Of a stretch of DNA of 64,000 nt, positions 8,599 through 17,694 are shown in pieces. The stretch is from JAKZVK01 sp965261065 (GTDB lineage Bacteria > Acidobacteriota > Terriglobia > Bryobacterales > UBA6623), in contig OZ253444.1 of assembly GCA_965261065.1 (NCBI GenBank), positions 1,798,001 through 1,862,000 on the forward strand. Reading direction: 5' to 3'. A program made the position numbers and the translations under genes. Positions within the stretch are counted from its first letter, which is position 1; every line of letters starts with the position of its first letter. The notes under the pieces are model-generated. The model was not told where the DNA came from. It searched no databases and was given only the letters and a program-made list of their open reading frames with translations.

Positions 8599-10314
8599 AT
8601 GCCGCAAGGGAAGCGTAGCGCGGACGGCTACGACGTCGTAGTTGTCGGTGCCGGGGCGGGGGGAGGCACCACCGCGCGCGTTCTCGCCGAGAAGGGCCTC
8701 AGAGTCGCGCTGCTCGAAGCCGGGCCGGCGCTCGACTACGAAACAGAGTTCATGCAGCACGCTTGGCCGTGGGAGCATGACCACCGCGGCGCTGAAGAGG
8801 GCGGTAAGAAATACTTCGGCCAAGGCAAGCCTTTCGGGTTTTTTCGCGTCACCAACGGCGGCTGGCAACTCCCAGGCGAGCCCTACACGGTCGCCGAGGG
8901 CAGTGAATTTCTGTGGTTCCGCTCCCGCAAGGTCGGCGGACGCACCAACCACTATGGCCGCATGTCGTTTCGCTTTTCGCAACTCGACCTGAAGGCCTAC
9001 GACCGCGACGGGCTCGGCTACAACTGGCCGATCAACTACGACGACATCGCGCCTTACTACGACCGGGCCGAGAAATACATCGGCGTCACCGGAAGCCAAG
9101 AGGGCATCCCGACCGCGCCCGACGGCGTGTTCCACGAGACACCGCCGCCCAAGGCCCACGAACAAGTCATCCGGCAGGCAGGCAAGAAGCTCGGCGTTCC
9201 GTTCATCCCTAATCGGCGGGCGGTGATCACGCATTCGATCAACGGACGCGCCGCCTGCCACTACTGCGGCCATTGCGGCAACGGCTGCAAAACGAACTCC
9301 AACTACTCGGCCAGCCTGGTCGACGTGTTCCCGGCGATCGAGACCGGCAACCTGACGCTGCTGACCGAGGCCATGGCGCGTGAGGTGACCACCGACGGGA
9401 GTGGGCGGGCCACCGGGGTCATCTACGTCGACAAGAAAGCGCGCACCGAGCGGCGCATCGAGGCGCGGGTGGTGGTGTTGGCGGCGAGCACCTGCGAGTC
9501 GATCCGCATCCTGCTCAACTCGAAGACGAAGGAGTTCCCCAACGGCGTCGCAAACTCGTCGGGTCTGGTCGGGCGTTACCTGATGGATACGGTTGGGTTT
9601 GGCGTTTCCGGCTACGTGCCGGCTCTTGAGAACGTGCCGCGTTACGACACCGATGGTTTCGGCGGGTCGCATATCTACGCGCCCTGGTGGCGGTGGGAAG
9701 ATCACGCCAAGCTCGGGTTTCCGCGCGGCTATCACATCGAGATCGGCGGCGGCTTCCGCATGCCGGGTGTCGGCTCGTTCCATGGCGTGGCGCGAGACAT
9801 GGGCTACGGCAAGAAGCTCAAGCAGCGCATCCGCGAAGAGTACGGGGCGGCGGTGAGCTTCGCCGGACGCGGCGAGATGATCCCCAACAGTCTCAGCTAC
9901 TGCGAACTCGACCCCGAAGTCGTCGACCGTTGGGGCATCCCGGTGCTGCGATTCCAGTTCCGCTTCTCCGATTACGAGTGGAAGCAGGCGCGTCACATGG
10001 AGAAGACGTTCACCGGCTTGATCGAGCAGATGGGCGGACGGGTGACTCGGCGGGGGCATCCGCTGTTCGAAAAGAACGGCATCTCGATCCCCGGGACGAT
10101 CATTCACGAGGTCGGCGGAGCCCGCATGGGCGACAACCCGCGGGATTCGGTGGTCGACCGCTTCTGCCGGGCGCACGACGTGCCGAACCTCTACGTTTGC
10201 GACGGGGCGTCGTTTGTGACCAACCCGGACAAGAACCCGACGCTGACGATCAACGCGCTGGCCTGGCGGGCGGCCGATCACATGGCGGAGGAGATGCGGC
10301 AAGGCAATGTCTGA
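8599..10314 (+). CDS. GMC family FAD-dependent oxidoreductase
   Basis: 571 residues. The N-terminus has the FAD-binding Rossmann motif VVVGAGAGGGTTARVLAEKG followed by an acidic residue (LLEAGP). The C-terminal GMC_oxred_C domain contains the GGARMGDNP and NPDKNPTLTINALAWRAADH segments, the latter with the usual Asn/His catalytic region. It probably oxidises a sugar or sugar alcohol. The next gene overlaps it by 8 bp and encodes a gluconate-dehydrogenase subunit-3-like protein, so the pair likely forms one complex that passes electrons to a quinone or cytochrome. No own signal peptide is seen; export could be in complex with the Tat-like partner. Confidence 0.93.
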   Translation: MPQGKRSADGYDVVVVGAGAGGGTTARVLAEKGLRVALLEAGPALDYETEFMQHAWPWEHDHRGAEEGGKKYFGQGKPFGFFRVTNGGWQLPGEPYTVAEGSEFLWFRSRKVGGRTNHYGRMSFRFSQLDLKAYDRDGLGYNWPINYDDIAPYYDRAEKYIGVTGSQEGIPTAPDGVFHETPPPKAHEQVIRQAGKKLGVPFIPNRRAVITHSINGRAACHYCGHCGNGCKTNSNYSASLVDVFPAIETGNLTLLTEAMAREVTTDGSGRATGVIYVDKKARTERRIEARVVVLAASTCESIRILLNSKTKEFPNGVANSSGLVGRYLMDTVGFGVSGYVPALENVPRYDTDGFGGSHIYAPWWRWEDHAKLGFPRGYHIEIGGGFRMPGVGSFHGVARDMGYGKKLKQRIREEYGAAVSFAGRGEMIPNSLSYCELDPEVVDRWGIPVLRFQFRFSDYEWKQARHMEKTFTGLIEQMGGRVTRRGHPLFEKNGISIPGTIIHEVGGARMGDNPRDSVVDRFCRAHDVPNLYVCDGASFVTNPDKNPTLTINALAWRAADHMAEEMRQGNV

Positions 10315-11032
10315 CGTGACTCCAAAGCTCGTCACGATCGGCGATTCGAGCAGCGGCGATGTGAGCCGCGCCACTGTGACTCGGCGCGACGCCATTCGCG
10401 CGATCGCGCTGGCGCTGACCGGTGCGGGCATCCTCGACCAGGCCTCGGCGCAGCAGGTGCACCGCGCCGCCGAGGCGGCCACCAGCGGCGGCTCGTACAC
10501 GCCGCAGGCCCTCACCGCGCACGAGTTCGCGACGGTGTGCCGCTTGGCCGAGTTGATTATCCCGGCCGATGACGTCTCGGGCAGCGCGCTGGAAGCAGGC
10601 GCTCCGGAGTTCATCGACGTGCTTTGCTCGGGCAGCGGGACGTTGGCCGATATCTATCGCGGCGGGATCCTCTGGCTCGACAACTATGTGCTCGAGGAGC
10701 ACGGCGAGCGCTTTGTGGACGCCACGGCCGAGCAGCAAGATGCCGTGCTGGCCAAGCTCGTTGAAGCCGAGGCCGCGCTCAGGGAAAGAAAGCCCACCTA
10801 CCGCCGGGCCGCCGAAAACACCGGGTACCGCGAATACCTGACCGAGCCGCCCCCCAGCCTCGCCCCCGGGGCGCGCTTCTTCGACTGGGTCCGCAAGATG
10901 ACCGTCGACGCGTTCTACACAAGCCCGATCGGGTACAAAGACGTTGGCTACATGGGCAACATCGGCATGACGAAGTACGAGGTGCCCGATGAGGTCATTG
11001 CCTACCTGAAGCGAAACGGTACGTTGGCCTGA
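10307..11032 (+). CDS. Gluconate 2-dehydrogenase subunit 3 family protein
   Basis: 241 residues. The N-terminus carries a Tat-like signal around residues 24-50 (TRRDAIRAIALALTGAGIL), followed by the family region that begins with ALTAHEFATVCRLAELIIPAD and continues with LDNYVLEEHG and YTSPIGYKDVGYMGN. In gluconate and related dehydrogenases this small subunit is required for assembly and for export of the flavoprotein. The ATG overlaps the end of the GMC gene, which supports a shared complex. The substrate of the complex is not evident. Confidence 0.92.
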   Translation: MSDVTPKLVTIGDSSSGDVSRATVTRRDAIRAIALALTGAGILDQASAQQVHRAAEAATSGGSYTPQALTAHEFATVCRLAELIIPADDVSGSALEAGAPEFIDVLCSGSGTLADIYRGGILWLDNYVLEEHGERFVDATAEQQDAVLAKLVEAEAALRERKPTYRRAAENTGYREYLTEPPPSLAPGARFFDWVRKMTVDAFYTSPIGYKDVGYMGNIGMTKYEVPDEVIAYLKRNGTLA

Positions 11033-11370
11033 AGGGCCTTTCGTGAAAACGGGCACCGTCTGATCGTTCGTGGCGGCCCCCGAGAGCAGAGTTCCGACCC
11101 GCCAGAGCAGTAACTGCCTAGCTCTTCGAACCCGGACGGCCCACCCGCTTGAAGGGCCGGCCGGTGACAACTTCTTGTCTCTTTGAGTGCTCTTTCGGGG
11201 TTGTCGTTTACCCCCTTCGAGGTGGTGGTCTCGATTGGGGTCGTGTCCGCCGATAAGACCCATGCAATGCTTGTTGCCGCTCAAGCTTTTCGGGTACGCC
11301 ACGAGGGCCTCCGCCGCTCGCCATGCCCGGCGCTGGAGCCCGCCAAGCAGCGATTGCAAGGAGGCGCGAC
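11033..11370. other. Intergenic region without recognised gene
   Basis: 338 bp between the subunit-3 gene and the small secreted protein. Short inverted repeats occur, but no coding potential, RNA gene or riboswitch fold was recognised by eye. The only clear signal is the AAGGAGG ribosome site at about 11358-11364 that belongs to the next gene. Confidence 0.5.
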
Positions 11371-11685
11371 ATGAGACCCCTGGCCCGACTACTGATCCTG
11401 GCGGCGCTACTGACTCCGATGCTGCCGGCGGTCAACGTGAAAGTGACCCGCGTGGACGAGAAAAAAGGGAACGTGACCCTTCTGCTGCCAATGCACTCGA
11501 TGATGGTTGAAGCAGCGGTCTTGCCCGAGGGAGAGAAGATTTACCTCAAGAAGCATTCCTTCTACGAGGGCCGATTCACCCAGAACCCCTTACAGAAGAA
11601 GCAGCGCAACGTAATACGCATCAAGGGGCCCAACGGGAAACGCTCCCGATTCGAGATCAAGAAGCTGATGTTCGTCGGGCAGTGA
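11371..11685 (+). CDS. Small secreted protein of unknown function
   Basis: 104 residues from the ATG at 11371, chosen because a strong AAGGAGG site lies 6-7 nt upstream and because it leaves a clean signal peptide (MRPLARLLILAALLTPMLPA). The mature part is basic, with KKGNVTLLLPMHSMMVEAAV near its start and a Lys-rich C-terminus (GPNGKRSRFEIKKLMFVGQ). I do not recognise the family. It ends 21 bp before the convergent FadN-type gene and has no obvious operon partner. Confidence 0.7.
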   Translation: MRPLARLLILAALLTPMLPAVNVKVTRVDEKKGNVTLLLPMHSMMVEAAVLPEGEKIYLKKHSFYEGRFTQNPLQKKQRNVIRIKGPNGKRSRFEIKKLMFVGQ

Positions 11686-11706
11686 GCCAAGCCCAGGCCA
11701 GGGCCG

Positions 11707-14073
11707 TCAGTTCCGCAAGGGTTTGCCGGTCTTGAGGATGTGCTCCATGCGGTCTTGGGTTTTCTGCTCGCCGCATAGGCTCAGGAAGGCCTCTTTCTCG
11801 AGGCCCAGCAGGTAGTCCTCCGAGACGACGCCGGCTTGGGTGAGGGGGCCTCCGGCCAGCACGTTCGCCAACTTGCGGCCGATCGCGAGATCGTAGTCGG
11901 TGATGTAGCGCGCCTCGTGCATGACGTAGAGCTCGAGTTCGAGGGCCGCACGGACTCCCTCTCCGCCAACGAGCACTTCGGGGGCGGGCTTGGGTTGGTA
12001 TCCCATGGCCGAAAGAGAGAGAGCTGCTAAAAGGGCATCGGCGAGCAGACGGTCGCGGTTCATGGTGACCCCGTCGGTCGACTGCAGGAATCGCCACTCC
12101 CGCGCCTCGGCGGCGCTGTTCGCGACCTGGGCCAACCCGATGATCTGAAACACCTGACGGGTGGGGGGTGTTAGGTCATCGGTCACGGTACGCCCATCGG
12201 TGTGGCGGCGCAGTAACTCGAAGCATCCGCCCGCGGCGGGAATCAGCCCCGCACCCACCTCGACCAACCCCAGGTACGTGTCGCCGGCGGCCTGCACGCG
12301 GTCGCAGTGCAGCGCTAGCTCGCACCCACCGGCCAACGTCTGCCCGAAGACGGCGGCGACGGTCGGCTTGGGGTTGTCTCGCAAGGCCCGGAACAGGCTC
12401 TGCACTTCGGTCACGGTTTTCTCGACTTCCTTCCAACGCGCCGCGCGGCACCACTCAAGCAACATTGCAAGGTTGGCACCGACGGAGAAATGCGTCCCGT
12501 CGTTGCCGATCACGAGCGCGCGGTGTTTGGCATCAAGGCCTGCCAGGGCCTCGCGGAGCATGGCCAGGACTTCTTGGTCGAGAGTGTTGGCCTTGGAATG
12601 GAACTCCAGGCACACGACGCCGTCGCCGAGGTCCACCAGGCTGGCGCGGTTGTTTGACTTGAGCACTTGCTTGGAACGACGCAGCGAGGCCAGACGCAGG
12701 ACGCCGGGCGGGTCCTCCAGCGGCTTGTGGCTGCGTGTGGGCGAGTCGAAGTAGGTGAGGGACAGGTCCTTTTGCTGGTAGAAGGATTTCTCGGGTGACG
12801 CTAGCACCTCCTCGACCAGCGGAGGCAGGCTCTTGCCTTCCCTGCTCATGCGGGCGGCGGTTTCTTCGACCCCGAGGCGTTGCCAAATCTCGAAGATGCC
12901 GAGTTCCCAGTTGAACCCCGACTTCATGGTCGTGTCGATGCTCACGATATCGTCGGTGATCTCGGGGATCCGTGCCGCGGTGTAGAGGAACAGCTCGCTT
13001 AGGGTCTCCCAGAGAAAACGGCCGGGCTCGCCGGAGGAGTTGATCAACGCCTTGATGCGGCCGGCAATATCTGAGATGGATTGGGCGTTCTCGAGAATCG
13101 GCCAGGAAGGCGGCCGAGGCGGCCGGTAGTCGAGCGTGTCGAGATCCAGCACCAGCCGGTCGGCCCCCTTAGCGCCCTTGACCTTCTTGTAGAACCCTTG
13201 GCCAGCCTTGTCGCCCAGTCTTCCTTGGTCGACCATCTTGCGCAGGAACGCGGGTGGGTCGTAGACGTCGCGCTGCTCGTCGTCAGGCACCAAGCGGTGC
13301 AAAGTCTCAGCAACGAACAGGCAGACGTCGATACCCGTAAAGTCGGCCAGCCGAAAGGTCGCCATGCGCGGACGGCCGATTAGGGGCCCCGTTAGCGCGT
13401 CGACCTCTTCTACGGAAAGACCCTGCGCCTGCATGGTCTTGATGCTGTGCATCACCGAGAAGAGAAAGAGGCGGTTCGCAATGAAGTTCGGGCGGTCGTT
13501 CGCGTAGACGACAACCTTGCCCAGCCGGCGGTCGCAGAAGTCCGAGACGAAGCGGACGATGCCGGGATCGGTTTCGGGAGTGGGGATGATCTCGACCAGC
13601 CGCATATGACGCGGCGGGTTGAAGAAGTGGGTCCCGAGCCAATGGCGGCGAAAATCGTCGGACATGCCCTCGGCGAGGCGGCTGATCGGCAGGCCCGACG
13701 TGTTCGAGCTGATCAGCGTGCCGGGCTTGCGGAGGCGGTCGACTTTATCGAGCAACGCGCGCTTGGCATCGAAGTTCTCGACGACGGCTTCGATGATCCA
13801 GTCGGCCTCGGCGATACGGGGCAGGTCGTCTTCAAGGTTGCCGGCTTCGATGCGGCGCAGTGTTGCCTCGGTGAACAGCGCCGGGGGGCGTGACTTGAGC
13901 AGACCCTTCATGGCGTTTTCGACCAGGCTGTTGCGGGCGGCGGGCGTCTCAGCCCCCGCGGAAGGCAGGTCGAGCAATAAGCAATCCACGCCGGCGTTGG
14001 CCAGATGGGCGGCGATGCGCGAGCCCATCGTTCCCGCGCCGAGGACGGCTGCTTTGCGTACTTCAGAGATCAT
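11707..14073 (-). CDS. 3-hydroxyacyl-CoA dehydrogenase / enoyl-CoA hydratase (FadN-type)
   Basis: 788 residues from the ATG giving MISEVRKAAVLGAG; ATG codons 24 and 42 nt further upstream in frame add only basic residues. The N-terminal half is an NAD-dependent 3-hydroxyacyl-CoA dehydrogenase (Rossmann motif VLGAGTMGSRIAAHLANAG, then SSNTSGLPI and HWLGTHFFNPP). The C-terminal third is an enoyl-CoA hydratase/isomerase domain (about residue 470 on). This domain order and length match FadN of Bacillus subtilis (789 aa), not FadB/FadJ, which have the hydratase first. It should catalyse the two middle steps of fatty acid beta-oxidation; no thiolase gene is adjacent. Confidence 0.93.
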   Translation of the reverse strand: MISEVRKAAVLGAGTMGSRIAAHLANAGVDCLLLDLPSAGAETPAARNSLVENAMKGLLKSRPPALFTEATLRRIEAGNLEDDLPRIAEADWIIEAVVENFDAKRALLDKVDRLRKPGTLISSNTSGLPISRLAEGMSDDFRRHWLGTHFFNPPRHMRLVEIIPTPETDPGIVRFVSDFCDRRLGKVVVYANDRPNFIANRLFLFSVMHSIKTMQAQGLSVEEVDALTGPLIGRPRMATFRLADFTGIDVCLFVAETLHRLVPDDEQRDVYDPPAFLRKMVDQGRLGDKAGQGFYKKVKGAKGADRLVLDLDTLDYRPPRPPSWPILENAQSISDIAGRIKALINSSGEPGRFLWETLSELFLYTAARIPEITDDIVSIDTTMKSGFNWELGIFEIWQRLGVEETAARMSREGKSLPPLVEEVLASPEKSFYQQKDLSLTYFDSPTRSHKPLEDPPGVLRLASLRRSKQVLKSNNRASLVDLGDGVVCLEFHSKANTLDQEVLAMLREALAGLDAKHRALVIGNDGTHFSVGANLAMLLEWCRAARWKEVEKTVTEVQSLFRALRDNPKPTVAAVFGQTLAGGCELALHCDRVQAAGDTYLGLVEVGAGLIPAAGGCFELLRRHTDGRTVTDDLTPPTRQVFQIIGLAQVANSAAEAREWRFLQSTDGVTMNRDRLLADALLAALSLSAMGYQPKPAPEVLVGGEGVRAALELELYVMHEARYITDYDLAIGRKLANVLAGGPLTQAGVVSEDYLLGLEKEAFLSLCGEQKTQDRMEHILKTGKPLRN

Positions 14074-14429
14074 CCGGGGGCGTCGCCTCATTAGGGCGAC
14101 GATAGCACAGGGCAATCCGAGGGCGGCACTGAAAGGCGTTCCAGCAAGGAGACTCGGCCCGAGCCGCCCGGTCGTAGAGGCTGTCTTGAGAGCGAGAGAA
14201 CCGAGTTCGTCGCCGATGCGTATCTACAGAGAGTATTGGGATGGGGAAAAGGGCCGCCGTGATTCGCAATGTGCCGATCGCAGGTTTGCCGGCTCAACGT
14301 ACCGCCCCTGGCAGTCGCGGCTCGGTTGGCAGACGGTGCGCGGCTCGGGGGAGATTACTCTCCGGAGCTTTGATAAAATGAAGTTTAGGCTCAATCCGTT
14401 CGCCGGTCTTCCAGATCCTGTCCTCCGCC
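14074..14429. other. Intergenic region between divergent fadN-type and rpe genes
   Basis: About 356 bp separating two divergent genes, so it must hold promoters for both. An A/T-richer patch (TTTGATAAAATG) near 14371-14382 may contain the -10 for rpe but lacks a convincing -35. No RNA gene or small ORF is supported. Confidence 0.45.
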
Positions 14430-15104
14430 ATGGTTGAGATCGCACCCTCCATTCTGTCGGCTGATTTCGCCTGCCTCGAGCGGGACGTCGAGGCCGTCCG
14501 TAAGGGCGGCGTGTCGATGGTTCACGTCGATGTCATGGACGGGCATTTCGTACCCAATATCACGATTGGGCCAGCCGTGGTTAGCAGCCTGCGCGCGGCG
14601 ACCGACCTGCTGCTCGACTGCCATCTGATGATCGAAGAGCCTGAGCGCTACGTCCCGGCGTTCGTGGAGGCGGGCGCGGGAATGATTTCCGTTCACCAGG
14701 AAGCCTGCCCGCACCTCAATCGCAGCGTGCAGCTCATTCGCGACCACAAAGTCCTGGCCGGCGTTGTCATCAATCCCGCGACGCCGGTGGCGAGCTTAGA
14801 CGATATTCTCGAGTTCGTCGACTTCGTGCTCGTGATGAGCGTGAATCCAGGGTTCGGGGGACAGACGTTCATCCCGTCGAGCCTGGGAAAGATCGAAAGT
14901 TTGGAGCGCATCCGCCGCCGGCGCGCGTTGGATTACCGCATTGAGATCGACGGCGGGGTCAACCTCGACAATCTGGCCCCAATCATTCAGGCGGGCTGTG
15001 ATATTGTGGTGGCCGGGTCGAGTATATTCGGCACGACGGACGCCACGGCCGCGGTGGAGGCCATGCAGCAAAGAGCGGAAGAGGCGCAACTGTTGCGCGC
15101 TTGA
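14430..15104 (+). CDS. rpe: Ribulose-phosphate 3-epimerase
   Basis: 224 residues, the usual length. It begins with the family signature VEIAPSILSADFACLE and contains the metal-binding segments VHVDVMDGHFVPN and DCHLM, the MSVNPGFGGQTFIP loop, EIDGGVN and the phosphate-binding VAGSSIFG. It interconverts ribulose-5-phosphate and xylulose-5-phosphate in the pentose phosphate pathway, in the cytoplasm, using a divalent metal. bamD follows after 9 bp, so the two are probably cotranscribed although unrelated in function. Confidence 0.97.
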   Translation: MVEIAPSILSADFACLERDVEAVRKGGVSMVHVDVMDGHFVPNITIGPAVVSSLRAATDLLLDCHLMIEEPERYVPAFVEAGAGMISVHQEACPHLNRSVQLIRDHKVLAGVVINPATPVASLDDILEFVDFVLVMSVNPGFGGQTFIPSSLGKIESLERIRRRRALDYRIEIDGGVNLDNLAPIIQAGCDIVVAGSSIFGTTDATAAVEAMQQRAEEAQLLRA

Positions 15105-15113
15105 GGAACTCCT

Positions 15114-16253
15114 GTGACAGCAATCAACTTTGGCAAGATGACCCGTACCTGTCTTACACTCGGCGCCGTGCTGGCCGTCGCGCTGCTGGCAGGCTGCCGC
15201 GGCAAAGACTACGAGAACCCGATTGCGACCAACTCCCAGCAGCCGGATAAGATCCTTTTCGACAAGTCGGTCAAGGATCTGGAGAGGAAGAGGTACACAA
15301 TAACGCGCCTGTCGCTCAATACACTCATCAACACGTATCCGGACAGCGAGTACCTTGCCAAGGCCAAGCTGGCCATCGCCGATAGCTGGTACCGCGAAGG
15401 GACGTCCAGCGCGCTGGCCCAGGCTGAGGCCGAGTACAAGGACTTCATCACCTTCTTCCCGACGATGGAAGAGGCCGCCGAGTCGCAGATGAAGGTGTGC
15501 AACATCCACTACAACCAGATGCACACCGCCGACCGCGACCCAACACACGCGATGAGAGCGGATCGGGAGTGCCGGCAGATGCTGATGCAGCATCCCAACA
15601 GCCGGCATACCGAGCCGACCCGGCAGATGTTGCGTGAGGTGCAGGAAGTGCTGGCCGACGCCGAGTTTCGTGTCGGCAGCTTCTATGCCAAGAAGGGCAG
15701 CTATCGCGCCGGGGCGAACCGTCTGGCGGCTGTGGCCGAGCACTACCCGCTGTTCAGCCGAAGTGATGAGGCGCTGTGGATTCTCGGCGACGTCTACGAA
15801 CAGATGGGCGAAGAGTACACAGAACAGAGCTACGAGGCCTATGCACGACTAGTGCGGGACTACCCCTTGAGCTCCTACGTCGATCTAGCGAAGGAGAAAC
15901 TTGTGGCGGCCAACCAGCCCGTGCCTGAGCCCGATCCGGCGCGCTTCGAGCTCGAGAAGTACAACCTGGAGCGGCGCGATAGGAAGAGCCTGTATGGGCG
16001 GGTGTTCGGCCTGTTCGGGACCGGTGCCGATGTTGGAAACGCGGCCAAGGCCGGCGAGCCGGCTATGACCGCCCTGATGCCCACCGTGCCGATCGGCGTG
16101 GGCGAGACACGAGTTGAGGTGGAGCCCACGGCCGGCGTGTCGGTGCAGACAATCGACGGCGAGAGCAAACTGGATACCGAGCCCGACGCGCGGCGGGGTG
16201 TGAATCCTCCGCAGCAGAATGAAGAGGGGTCCGAGACCAGCTCGCAACAGTAG
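15114..16253 (+). CDS. bamD: Outer membrane assembly lipoprotein BamD
   Basis: 379 residues from a GTG start. The signal peptide ends in a lipobox (ALLAGC, Cys at about residue 28), so the protein should be anchored by lipid in the periplasm. Five or so TPR-like repeats follow (for example YPDSEYLAKAKLAIADSWYREG and YPLFSRSDEALWILGDVYEQMG), as in BamD of the outer-membrane protein insertion machine. The C-terminal ~120 residues are a low-complexity, Pro/Glu-rich extension that Escherichia coli BamD (245 aa) lacks. Its presence indicates a diderm envelope. Confidence 0.9.
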   Translation: MTAINFGKMTRTCLTLGAVLAVALLAGCRGKDYENPIATNSQQPDKILFDKSVKDLERKRYTITRLSLNTLINTYPDSEYLAKAKLAIADSWYREGTSSALAQAEAEYKDFITFFPTMEEAAESQMKVCNIHYNQMHTADRDPTHAMRADRECRQMLMQHPNSRHTEPTRQMLREVQEVLADAEFRVGSFYAKKGSYRAGANRLAAVAEHYPLFSRSDEALWILGDVYEQMGEEYTEQSYEAYARLVRDYPLSSYVDLAKEKLVAANQPVPEPDPARFELEKYNLERRDRKSLYGRVFGLFGTGADVGNAAKAGEPAMTALMPTVPIGVGETRVEVEPTAGVSVQTIDGESKLDTEPDARRGVNPPQQNEEGSETSSQQ

Positions 16254-16415
16254 GCCTTTCGCGGTTGGCAACCTCATCAGGGCAGCTTGTCCCATCAAGG
16301 GTACCTTGCCTGGGTAGGCGCTGATTGTGGCCCCGGAGCGCCCTGGATCATAGCCCACGGCTTCGGCCGCGGATTCAAAACGGCCCGCTCCTACAACCCC
16401 AGGGCGGCGACACCT

Positions 16416-17048
16416 GTGAGCACCATTCTCTTTATCGACGACAATCCCCACGCCCAGAGAATGGGGCGTGAAGTGCTCGGCGACGAAGGCCATCAGGTCG
16501 TGGTCTTCGCGGGCGGTGAGGACGCGGTGAAGTATCTCTCCTCGCATCGGCCCGATTTGGTGTTCGCCGACGCGGCCTCCCCGGGGCGGTCGGGTTTCGA
16601 GATCTGCGGCTTGATCCGCGCGGATCCGCGGCTGGCGGATGTGAAGGTTGTTTTGTTGCGGTCGCCGTTGGTGGACTTTGACGCCGAGCAAGCCGGGCAG
16701 GTGCGCTCGGACGGCGTTCTCAAGAAACCCCTCGATGCGTCGATGTTGCTGAGAACCGTACACTCGTTGCTGGAAGATACGCCGGAGGGCCGCGTTCCGC
16801 AGGTTGCACAGGACTTCCCGCAAGAACCCAATAGGGCGTTCAGCCCCCTCGGCCCCGGCGCCGACGAAGCCCCTGATGTGTCCCAGCAGCTCGAAACCGC
16901 CGTCGAGCAGGCACTGACGGAGGCTTCGGGCGCGGTAGATCTCCGCGAGGAGGTTCGGGTGGTGGTCACTGAGGTCTTCGAGGCCGTGACGCCGGCACTG
17001 ATCGACCGCATTACGGAACGGGTCCTGCACGTGCTAGGTAGGAAATAG
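16416..17048 (+). CDS. Response regulator receiver-like protein with unknown C-terminal region
   Basis: Taken from the GTG at 16416, because the receiver domain begins right there (STILFIDDNPHAQRMG); an upstream ATG at 16287 would add unrelated residues. The domain has the acidic IDDN pocket, but the phospho-acceptor segment reads LVFADAASPGRSG, with Asp in place, and a Lys in VLKKPLD. Phosphorylation is therefore plausible. The C-terminal ~90 residues are Pro/Glu-rich, ending in a helix (VVVTEVFEAVTPALIDRITERVLHVLG) that recurs at the ends of other acidobacterial receivers, as far as I recall. No DNA-binding domain is seen. Confidence 0.8.
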   Translation: MSTILFIDDNPHAQRMGREVLGDEGHQVVVFAGGEDAVKYLSSHRPDLVFADAASPGRSGFEICGLIRADPRLADVKVVLLRSPLVDFDAEQAGQVRSDGVLKKPLDASMLLRTVHSLLEDTPEGRVPQVAQDFPQEPNRAFSPLGPGADEAPDVSQQLETAVEQALTEASGAVDLREEVRVVVTEVFEAVTPALIDRITERVLHVLGRK

Positions 17049-17089
17049 GCTCACAACCCAACGTGTGAGAAATACCGGGACAGTCAGCC

Positions 17090-17106
17090 GCGGCCCCACG
17101 GGCCGC
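17090..17106 (+). terminator. GC hairpin after response regulator, possible terminator
   Basis: GCGGCCC / GGGCCGC arms with a 3-nt loop, 41 bp after the response-regulator stop. There is no T-run, so this is only a weak candidate. Confidence 0.3.
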
Positions 17107-17179
17107 TGATGGCACAACTGCTCGCGCGTGGGCGCCCATGGCGGTTCCCGTTTTTTGCTTCTCCCAAGGAGAGATCTTC

Positions 17180-17680
17180 ATGGCCGCGAACAGCTTTGAC
17201 ATCGTTTCCGTAATCGACCTCCAGGAAGTGGATAACGCCATTCACCAGGCAATGAAAGAGGTCGTCAACCGATACGACCTCAAGAGCACGAAGAGTACCA
17301 TCGAGCGGGATGCAGCGGCTAACAAGATCGTCATCCGTAGCGCCGACGATTTCAAGATTCGTGCCGTCGTAGAGATTCTCGATCAGAAGCTGGTGCGCAG
17401 AGGAGTGCCGCTGAAAGGGCTGGACTACGGGCCGATCCAGGAGGCCGGCGGCTCCACCGTTGTTCAGGAGATCACCCTGCAGCAGGGCATCCCGATCGAG
17501 AAAGCGCGGGAAATCGTCAAGCTGATCAAAAACGAGAAGCTCAAAGTCCAATCGTCGATCCAAGGCGACCAGGTTCGCGTCAGTGGAAAGAAGCGCGACG
17601 ACTTGCAGGCGGTGATGGCGATGCTGAAGGAGAAAGACCTGGGCATTGACATGCAGTTCACCAACTACCGCTCGAACTGA
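17180..17680 (+). CDS. YajQ family cyclic-di-GMP-binding protein
   Basis: 166 residues from the ATG at 17180 (AAGGAGAG site 8 nt upstream), matching the usual family length of about 163. The sequence is typical: SFDIVSVIDLQEVDNAIHQA at the N-terminus, KEVVNRYDLK, and the C-terminal KVQSSIQGDQVRVSGKKRDDLQ. Proteins of this family have two ferredoxin-like domains; the Xanthomonas member binds cyclic di-GMP and works with a transcription factor, while the E. coli protein was described as nucleotide binding. The role here is not known. Confidence 0.95.
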   Translation: MAANSFDIVSVIDLQEVDNAIHQAMKEVVNRYDLKSTKSTIERDAAANKIVIRSADDFKIRAVVEILDQKLVRRGVPLKGLDYGPIQEAGGSTVVQEITLQQGIPIEKAREIVKLIKNEKLKVQSSIQGDQVRVSGKKRDDLQAVMAMLKEKDLGIDMQFTNYRSN

Positions 17681-17694
17681 TCGTCTTTGCACCG

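Noticed and set aside
8464..10614. 716-residue minus-strand frame
   Set aside because: Antisense shadow of the GMC oxidoreductase; the plus strand has complete FAD-binding and C-terminal motifs and the shadow has none.
11033..11370. Riboswitch or structured RNA upstream of the small secreted protein
   Set aside because: No recognised consensus core (for example of cyclic-di-GMP or cobalamin types) could be identified by eye.
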